This document shows, piece by piece, positions 56,761 through 64,000 of a stretch of DNA of 64,000 bases. The stretch is from Malus domestica. Lineage: Eukaryota > Streptophyta > Magnoliopsida > Rosales > Rosaceae. The position numbers and the translations under genes were made by a program. Where the stretch lies: NCBI RefSeq assembly GCF_042453785.1, contig NC_091670.1, positions 34,855,501-34,919,500 on the forward strand, given 5' to 3'. Under the pieces are notes generated by a model, which worked only from the letters and a program-made list of their open reading frames with translations, was not told the DNA's origin and made no database searches. Positions within the stretch are counted from its first letter, which is position 1. Each line of letters begins with the position of its first letter.

Positions 56761-57681
56761 TGTTGACCCTAGAAACTACAAAGCCTACGTGGCGCGCAGG
56801 CCGAGTATATTCTAAGCTAACTACGTCCTTTGGTGATTGCGGGGCGTGCCAACTCGTCGGCCGAGGCTCGGCCGAGGAGTAAATTTGATGATGCTGCGTT
56901 GGGTCGCGCTACTGACTTCTGCGTCTTGCGATTGCGGCCGAGAAAGGAACACGTCTCGGCCTCTTGGGTTCTCGAGCCTGAAGACAAGGCTGCTATTTCT
57001 TACAAAGTTCACGAACCGAATTCGGCTTGCAATGTGCCGAATGTAATAACTGTGACACCTCACCTCGCCGAGAAGGCTAATGAGATGACCTCGACCAACA
57101 AGGATTCGAAAACCCTTCTCGACCGAGACTTAGATAGGTAATCGACCGTTCTCGCCGCAGTGCTGTTGATGCCAACGGAAGATACTGCGAGACCGACCGA
57201 CTCTACGGTGACAGAGCTATCTATGCCGACTTAAGATATCACCGGTTGCTTCCACAGTGCTGTTGATGCCAACGGAAGATGTGTCAGCGAAAAAAGGAAA
57301 AGAAAAAGATCTCAAGTTGTGAGAGTTGCGCAGGGCAATTTTGTATTGATTTTGTGGGGCTTCTCCTGATGCACAGCGTCCCCTATTTATAGTGCTGAAC
57401 CTTGAGTCCGAGTTTAAATCCTACTCGGACTAGGTTTCCCTCTCCGGATTGCCTCGACCAGTCCTACATCTACTAGGACTATGAACCTAGTCCTTAGCTA
57501 AGCTGGATTAGTTTCCTGGATATTCGATCCCGTCGAGACTCCCCATTGCACCAGGATTCGTCCTAACCGCCCTAGGTTTGGATTCCCACGGGTTGACCGA
57601 TCCATGGTCCTTTTGCCGCCCGGCCTCCTGGGCCGAGAGTGATCCTACCCTCGGCCCAAACTATTATTTTGGGCCCAAACA
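56761..57681 (-). repeat. Tat element 5' LTR
   Basis: 921 bp, about six substitutions from 44226-45146. The promoter TATA in element orientation is at plus 57384-57391. The primer-binding site abuts at 56742-56760. Confidence 0.95.
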
Positions 57682-59541
57682 GGTATATACTCAGTAATAA
57701 AACAAAACCAATATTTTTGTACGTGTGAGTTCAGGTTCTAAATCCAATCACTTCTTTTCTTCCATACGAATTTAATTTATACTTTCACTTTGTATGTATT
57801 AATGTCAGACGCAGTATGTTGAATGTATTATACTAGAATTAGAATAATTAATCTGATCTGAATGCAGTGAATTATATAGAACATTACTTCAACAGCTTCA
57901 AATTTATAAACCTAAAACAATTAATTGCAGCCATAAAACTAAAAAACAAATAAAAACATCATGGCAAAATCCCCTATGTTCTGGAGCCCAAAGAAAAGCC
58001 CAATGTTCAAATTCGTCCAGCCCGGCCCGTCCAATATTAAAGAAACCCATCATCCTCCTGGACACTCTCACTCCCAAACTCTCAGACCTCAGTCCCTCGA
58101 CAGTTCCCTCGACTCCAATCGTCCTCCCCCTCACCAACCGTCGATTCTCCTCGGCGAACACAACGGCACCACCCATCATCCTCCTCGACAACATCCCAGA
58201 GAACCCAGGCCATCACCCCTGCCGTCGATTCTCTCCTCTTAGACAGTAACCCCGGCCGTCGTGACCGCCATCACCCCATCACCGTCGTCGAGGACACTGG
58301 TACCAGTCATCATCCCTCTAAAATTTAGGTAATTTTGAATTAGGGTTTTGTTATTAATTTGAATTTTGGGTGTAGGAATTTTAAATTGGAATTTGGGATT
58401 TTAGGGTTTTCGAACTAGGTTACTAGAGTTATTTTGCAGTAGATTGATGATTGAATTGGTAATTTTGCAGTAATTTGGCAAGCTTTGATGCCTTCTAACT
58501 TCTAAGTTCTTAAGGAAATTAGATACTAGATTAGTAGAGAGTGTGAGTCTATACATTTCTTCTTCCTTTTGAGTTGAGTTGGATCTTGGATGCAAAAACT
58601 GGTCAAAATCTTGGTCTGCATCTGCACCACAATCATTTTTCATGGAGCTTTCGAGCCCCACTCTGAGTTTGACAATATGTAGTCTCAAACCATTTGGTCT
58701 GTTAGAGCACGGAGTCGTGTTCTGCATATGCATTAGTATTTGGCTTTACCCTCGGCCCCTCATCTGCATATCAAATTTCGCTTTGATTGCTGTTGCAGTT
58801 GTGTCAAATGTCCAACCTTCATCCACCGTATAAAACGCTCTTCTGTGTAAAGGATCATTGATGAAAAATTACAAAATTTCGTTTGTCCTCTTTGATTCAA
58901 AAAATGATCTTTGAATCTGAAAATGCCGTGAAGAAAATTGAGTTGCTTTATCTATTGGTATCCGAGGAATACTTTAGGTTTTCTAAATTTCCAGTCTGTT
59001 AATTTGGTAGTCCTACAATCTTGTCATTCCTGGATCAGAAGCAGACCGGAATATTTTTTTTTACTTTGTGAAGCTGCTACTAGCATTTCTGTTAATAATT
59101 CCTCTATTTCCTAAATATCATTTATCATACTGTTTTATTGTAAATTTCCCAAATGGTCTAGACTCTAGAGTAACTCATGTTTATGTTGTTTTGGATTATT
59201 TGATTCTTGGAATTTGGATGTCTTGGACTTTCGGAAATTTTGTATGTTGATTTGTTTTTTGGATGTTGGACGATTTAATATTGTTATTTTGGATGTATTG
59301 TTAATCTATGAACTTGGATGTTGGACTTTGTATTTAGATTGGATGTGAATAATGGTGAATTTGTGCAAAATCTGCATAAATGCAATATTCCCAAATCCTA
59401 ATGTTGGACTTTAGGATATCTAATCTGAACCGTTTGTAATTAAAATGCAATTAAATCCTAACGTTGGACTTTAGGATATTCCCATCTTGTATACTTTAGG
59501 ATATTCATCAAAATGCAATTAAATCCTAACGTTGGGCTTTA
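57682..59541. other. Intergenic
   Basis: Frames at 57961-58242 (plus; 93 aa, proline/histidine/serine-rich), 57904-58194 (minus), 58579-58833 (plus) and 58401-58733 (minus) overlap each other and match no family I know. 59395-59540 has three imperfect copies of a unit with AATCCTAACGTTGGACTTTA. No gene is supported. Confidence 0.45.
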
Positions 59542-60944
59542 AGACACAATAAAATAAATTAACTTTTATAAAACCAAATTACTTCATATAATAAAGCAAC
59601 TCAACTGCACTGGGATTGTTGGCCAAAAACAAAATACACTACAGGCAATGATGGTTTAACAAAACCCAATATAATATATCAGTTAGAAAGGGGCCAAGCG
59701 ACCAAGGGAATTTCGAAAAATTAAGTCAGGTAACTAGATATTTCTTTTTAATGTCAACAAGTAACTAAATTTTAATAGATTAATTTTGCGTTAACAGTTT
59801 CATACAGCCTGCAATATCTAAATTAATAACCTTATGGTTCCAATCATTTAATCAAATCATTTGTTATCGAAACTTTCCAGTCCTTTAATCTAAACATTAG
59901 TTATTGAAACTTATGAAATATACTGTCATGCTTGAGTTCAAACTTTCCAACTTCATAGCTACATCTCAAAAAATTCTCTTTGTTAACGGTAAAACATGCA
60001 AGTCTGCAAAGGAGGTAGAGGTATAAACGTACCTGATTTCGAGCTAGAAGGAGATGCTCAGCTTCAGTCTCGAGCTCAATTAAGCTTTTCTGGAACTGCT
60101 TCATGGTCTCATCTATTCTTTACTCCTCAATAAGTATCCACCTAATCGTATTCTGAAACATAAGCCATTATATGCTATTCTTAGTCTCTAAAAGAAAACT
60201 TTGTCAGGGCATAGAAACCAAAAGAGTGGTCTAAACGGAAACATGTCATCCGCTTTAAAACCCGGTCATCCCAAGAACAAACACAAAGACGAGCAAATAT
60301 GATAATATACAAAGAAAATCTAAAAACAAGTGAAGGAGAAAGAAACATAAGAATCTCATCAACTTTCCAAGCAATTTAGACATCTCCCATCAAAATTTTC
60401 TTGCTTAGACAGAAAACATTATTATCTGACTGAAAAATATCTAGCCCCTTCTAATACACTTGAATTCAAATACAGTGTAAATATCAAGCCAACCACACCT
60501 ACTTAGTCTAATAATCATACAAATAACACAAAATAAGCAACCGTCCACACTCTAAATCTCAAAAATCCGAATTAATGATGCAGAAATAATAATGTAAATC
60601 CAAAAATCAGAAGAAAAATTAGCAAATGTATTAAATACCAAAAAAAAAAAAAAAACCAAATCAAAGAAATACCTGATCAAAGAATGGAGACGATTAGATG
60701 ATTTGTTGGGAATATTAGTGTGGGTAGATGAGAAGCGGTGCTAAACCCTAGAAATTTAAAAGGGGAAGAACAATACCAAATTGAAAAACGATGCTGATTC
60801 ATTTGTAATTGAGGATACGAGATGGAAATTGCAAATATTCACAAGGGTAATTTCGGTAATTTAGTCGAAATACCCCCTATCTGTTTCCCCTGTCAAACTT
60901 TTGGCAGTATACTAAACACGGGCTTTACTCGGTATTGCGTAATG
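59542..60944 (-). repeat. Left arm of a 1.4-kb inverted duplication
   Basis: The reverse complement of this stretch matches 61173-62551 along its whole length. It carries a mirror copy of the PDRG1-like gene's promoter, 5' UTR with its intron, first coding exon and most of intron 1. Outer edge: AAGACACAATAAAAT here against ATTCTATTGTGTCGT at 62540. Inner edge: GGTATTGCGTAATG here against CATTACGCAATACC at 61173. By eye the arms differ by scattered substitutions and small indels, a few percent. Confidence 0.92.
60033..60116 (-). pseudogene. Mirror copy of PDRG1-like exon 1 with lost start codon
   Basis: Same length (84 bp) as the real exon 1 and bounded by a donor-like CAG|GTACGT. The first codon is ATA where the gene has ATG. 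The next ATG (60102-60104) is four codons in. There is no exon 2 or 3 on this side, so no complete protein can be made. Confidence 0.85.
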
Positions 60945-61172
60945 TTTAGATTAAAGGATTGGAAAGTTTCGATAACAAATGATTTGATTAAATGATTGGA
61001 ACCATAAGGTTATTAATTTAGATATTGCAGGCTGTATGAAACTGTTAACGCAAAATTAATCTATTAAAATTTAGTTACTTGGTGACATTAAAAAGAAATA
61101 TCTAGTTACTTGGCTTAATTTTTCAAAATTCCCTTGGTCGCTTGGACGCTTTCTAACTGATATATTATATTA
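60945..61172 (+). repeat. Spacer of the inverted duplication, a third copy of an intron-1 segment
   Basis: The 228-bp spacer matches about 62218-62440 of intron 1 in direct orientation (TTTAGATTAAAGGA, then ATATTGCAGGCTGTATGAAAC). The left arm holds it inverted at about 59680-59890. The segment thus occurs three times in 3 kb and may be a small mobile or recombining unit. Confidence 0.8.
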
Positions 61173-62551
61173 CATTACGCAATACCGACTAAAGCCCGTG
61201 TACAGTATACTGCCAAAAGTTTGACAGGGGAAACATATAGGGGTATTTTGGGTAAATTACCGAAATTACCTTTGTGAATATTTGCAATTTCCATCTCGTA
61301 TCCTCAATTACAAATGAATCAGCATCGTTTTTCAATTTTGTATTGTTCTTCCCCTTTTAAATTTCTAGGGTTTAGCACCGCTTCTTATCTACCCACACTA
61401 ATATTCCCAACAAATCATCTGATCGTCTCCATTCTTTGATCAGGTATTTCTTTGATTTGTTTTTTTTTTTTGGGTATTTAATACATTTGCTAATTTTTCT
61501 TCTGATTTTTGGATTTACATTATTATTTCTGCATCATTAATTCGGATTTTTGAGATTTAGAGTGTGGACGGTTGCTTATTTTGTGTTATTTGTATGATTA
61601 TTAGACTAAGTAGGTGTGGTTGGCTTGATATTTACACTGTATTTGAATTCAAGTGTATTAGAAGGGGCTAGATATTTTTCAGTCAGATAATAATGTTTTC
61701 TGTCTAAGCAAGAAAATTTTGATGGGAGATGTCTAAATTGCTTGGGAAGTTGATGAGATTCTTATGTTTCTTTCTCCTTCACTTGTTTTTAGATTTTCTT
61801 TGTATATTATCATATTTGCTCGTCTTTGTGTTTGTTTTTGGGATGACCGGGTTTTAAAGCGGATGACATGTTTCTGTTTAGACTACTCTTTTGGTTTCTA
61901 TTCCCTGACAAAGTTTTCTTTCAGAGACTAAGAATAGCATATAATGGCTTATGTTTCAGAATACGATTAGGTGGATACTTATTGAGGAGTAAAGAATGGA
62001 TGAGACCATGAAGCAGTTCCAGAAAAGCTTAATTGAGCTCGAGACTGAAGCTGAGCATCTCCTTCTAGCTCGAAACCAGGTAAGTTTATACCTCTACCTC
62101 CTTCTTTGCAGACTTGCATGTTTTAGCGTTAACAAAGAGAGTTTTTTGAGATGTAGCTATGAAGTTGGAAAGTTTGAACTCAAGCATGACAGTATATTTC
62201 ATAAGTTTCAATAACTAATGTTTAGATTAAAGGACTGGAAAGTTTTGATAACAAATGATTGGAACCATAAGGTCATTAATTTAGATATTGCAGGCTGTAT
62301 GAAACTGTTAACGCAAAATTAATCTATTAAAATTTAGTTACTTGTTGACATTAAAAAGAAATATCTAGTTACCTGGCTTAATTTTCGAAATTCCCTTGGT
62401 CCCTTTCTAATTGATATATTATATTGGGTTTTGTTAAACCATCATTCCCTGTAGTGTATTTTGTTTTTGGTCAACAATCCCAGTGCAGTTGAGTTGCTTT
62501 ATTATGTGAAGTAATTCGGTTTTATTGAAGTTAATTTATTCTATTGTGTCG
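61173..62551 (+). repeat. Right arm of the inverted duplication
   Basis: Contains the upstream region, the 5' UTR intron (61444-61959), coding exon 1 and intron 1 of the PDRG1-like gene. The arm stops 46 bp before exon 2 (62598). Confidence 0.92.
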
Positions 62552-63701
62552 TGTTAGTAACACAGTGGAGGATTGTGTTTGTTATATGAAAACGCAGATG
62601 GTTGAAAATGACAGGGTGAGGAATGGGAACAGAGAAGCACTTACATCTCTGAGGAAGATAGCTCGGACAACCAAAACTAGCGTTCCATCTCCTTTCGAGT
62701 CAATAATGAAGGAGATTGGAGGGCCTCAATCAAGACCTCTGGTGAAGGAGGTATGCCCTACCTGTGGCAACCATGACTCAAATGACCGTACTTGGATGAT
62801 GTTCCCGGGAACTGATGTCTTTGCAAGGATTCCATTTCATGCTGCCCATACCATCTTGGAGACAGGTTTTCTCTCAAGCCGCTTATTTTTCATTTTATGC
62901 AACTATTTGGGACATATATCAACTGTATCAGTAAGAAGTTTAACTCTTTCACATATCAATATGTGCATTTAACCATATCCCGATGGATTAATGAGTAATC
63001 TTGAATGTCCACTGTAGTAGCCCTTGTGAGCAAAAAGGGTTAAATAAACTATTTAGGATCTTTTAATAAATTGGTTGAGTTATTTATGAATTCTTAAACT
63101 CTTGAAGCTCTAGTGTTTTGTTTAAAAGGCCTATAGATGTTCATGAAGGTGCCATCTTCTTAATGCAATTTCCATTAAGCTTACAAAAGGAAGCTATGCT
63201 TGAGATTACCTTGGCAAATTTGAAATAAGATCAGAGGGATTTGTCCAGCAAACTTTTAATTTGTCGACTTCATAGTGTTCTTGCTTGTCAATCATAATTT
63301 CTCAAACTTAACCACTGATGCTTCTAAGAGGAATTCATTCGAGTTTTTAGATATGTATTGTTGTCCAGTCTCTTTTACCGCCAAAGTTGGGAGTATGGCT
63401 CGTGAACTCTCAGAATTCATGAGCTTTCATCTGTGCTTTCTTTTTCTATGTTTTATAGATATATTATTTTATAAGTCGAATGCTTTGTAGCTTCATTATT
63501 TATTTTTCAGAAAGAAGATTCTGAACTTTTGGTTGTTGCCTTTACGATGCAGAACAAGAACAACTTGATTTAGACTCTAGAAGGTTGCAAGGCATTGTGA
63601 AGGAGAAATCCCTTGTGATTTCGGGCAAAGGTGCCCTTGCTGATAAGATCTGTCCGGGTGTGCTGAAGTCCTTGGTAACCCTGACAGACAAACCAAGGTG
63701 A
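61996..63701 (+). CDS. PDRG1-like (p53 and DNA damage-regulated 1) protein
   Basis: Three coding exons: 61996-62079, 62598-62865 and 63553-63701. They total 501 nt (166 aa), with GT-AG introns in frame. The ATG at 61996 follows a 5' UTR that itself seems split by an intron (61444-61959, CAG|GTATTT to TTTCAG). The product is a small helical protein: MKQFQKSLIELETEAEHLL at the start, then NGNREALTSLRKIAR. A CPTC motif lies near residues 81-84 within CPTCGNHDSNDRTWMMFPG. The last helix is DLDSRRLQGIVKEK. It resembles the Arabidopsis At3g15351 type annotated as p53/DNA-damage-regulated. Animal PDRG1 is a prefoldin-like subunit of the R2TP/URI complex; a similar chaperone role here is inference. 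Its promoter and exon 1 are duplicated head to head upstream. Confidence 0.85.
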
Positions 63702-64000
63702 ATTGTGCTTGATGCATTAATATTCAATTCTGTTATAACCTCACATCCACGCCCAACTAAGGAGAAAAGGAATGAATGTTAATCACTCTGGCTACCATCA
63801 CAGACAGAGCTCCGTGTAGACTAGTGTTCATAATTTTTCCATTGTAGCTCTGGTGCTGTTAACATCAGAAGTTTCGCCAAAACGGGGATTGATTGGAATG
63901 GAAAAGCTAGCAGTTGTCACATACTTGCAGAATAGGAAAAGTGTGATGTATCATATTGAAGGGATTCATAATTTTGTTGTTAAACGCTATATTTTTGTGC
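63702..64000. other. 3' region of the PDRG1-like gene
   Basis: Probable 3' UTR and start of the next intergenic stretch. No other gene is seen before the window end. Confidence 0.5.

Larger units (their letters stand above)
44226..57681 (-). mobile_element. Ty3/gypsy retrotransposon, Tat type, with an antisense PMD gene
   Basis: 13,456 bp with 921-bp LTRs (44226-45146 and 56761-57681; TG...CA in element orientation) and a perfect target duplication GGTAT (44221-44225 and 57682-57686). The minus strand encodes gag-protease, RT-RNase H plus a second (archaeal-type) RNase H, then integrase. That dual RNase H order is the mark of the Tat lineage. The primer site right after the 5' LTR reads TTTTGGCACGCCCAGTGGG (56742-56760). 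A purine tract GCGAGGGGGCAA precedes the 3' LTR (45147-45158). The LTRs differ at about six positions, so insertion is recent, yet coding frames carry single-base breaks. The space between integrase and the 3' LTR carries a spliced gene on the opposite strand. Confidence 0.95.

Noticed and set aside
57961-58833. Several overlapping frames of 84-110 aa on both strands
   Set aside because: Low-complexity or featureless products, no splice partners and no recognisable family.

Overview
This window is nuclear DNA from a flowering plant, most likely a rosaceous tree such as apple or pear. The evidence is spliced genes with short GT-AG introns, a TIR-NBS-LRR disease-resistance gene, a plant-only EXORDIUM-like gene, and a dense load of plant retrotransposons and MITEs. 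The Rosaceae assignment rests on how familiar the TNL and repeat sequences look; no search was run.

Layout, left to right. (1) 1-4192, minus strand: a four-exon TIR-NB-ARC-LRR gene. Its LRR exon holds nine 141-bp tandem units, and one unit carries a nonsense codon at 1199-1201. (2) 4193-16492: AT-rich intergenic DNA with a Harbinger-like MITE (6033-6624), a small MITE (7891-8046), two short Helitron-like elements in opposite orientation (8290-8579 and 10199-10480), a Mutator-like element (11480-12430) and one possible small unknown gene (14823-15320). (3) 16493-32305: an old palindromic MITE split by two LTR retrotransposons inserted about 50 bp apart. These are a decayed Ty1/copia element on the minus strand (16493-22908, TSD AGATT) and a young-looking but gutted Ty3/gypsy element with 2.7-kb LTRs on the plus strand (22961-31974, TSD ATACC). 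(4) 33566-38527, plus: a five-exon GT32-type glycosyltransferase gene. (5) 39326-40342, minus: an intronless EXORDIUM-like gene. (6) 40343-44225: intergenic DNA with a foldback that could be a microRNA-type precursor (42625-42815) and a tRNA-derived SINE. (7) 44226-57681: a 13.5-kb Ty3/gypsy element of the Tat type on the minus strand (TSD GGTAT). Beside gag-pol it carries an intron-containing gene on the opposite strand, encoding a plant-mobile-domain protein with a coiled-coil tail. (8) 59542-62551: a 1.4-kb inverted duplication. Its right arm is the promoter, 5' UTR, first coding exon and most of intron 1 of a working-looking PDRG1-like gene (61996-63701); its left arm is a mirror copy with a dead start codon.

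The resident host genes (TNL, GT32, EXL, PDRG1-like) are unrelated to each other and form no pathway. The three LTR elements make up about 29 kb of the 64 kb. The most unusual items are the head-to-head inverted duplication of the PDRG1-like promoter and first exon, the intron-bearing antisense PMD gene inside the Tat element, the gypsy element whose LTRs are nearly identical although its coding region is wrecked, and the single nonsense codon in an otherwise open TNL.
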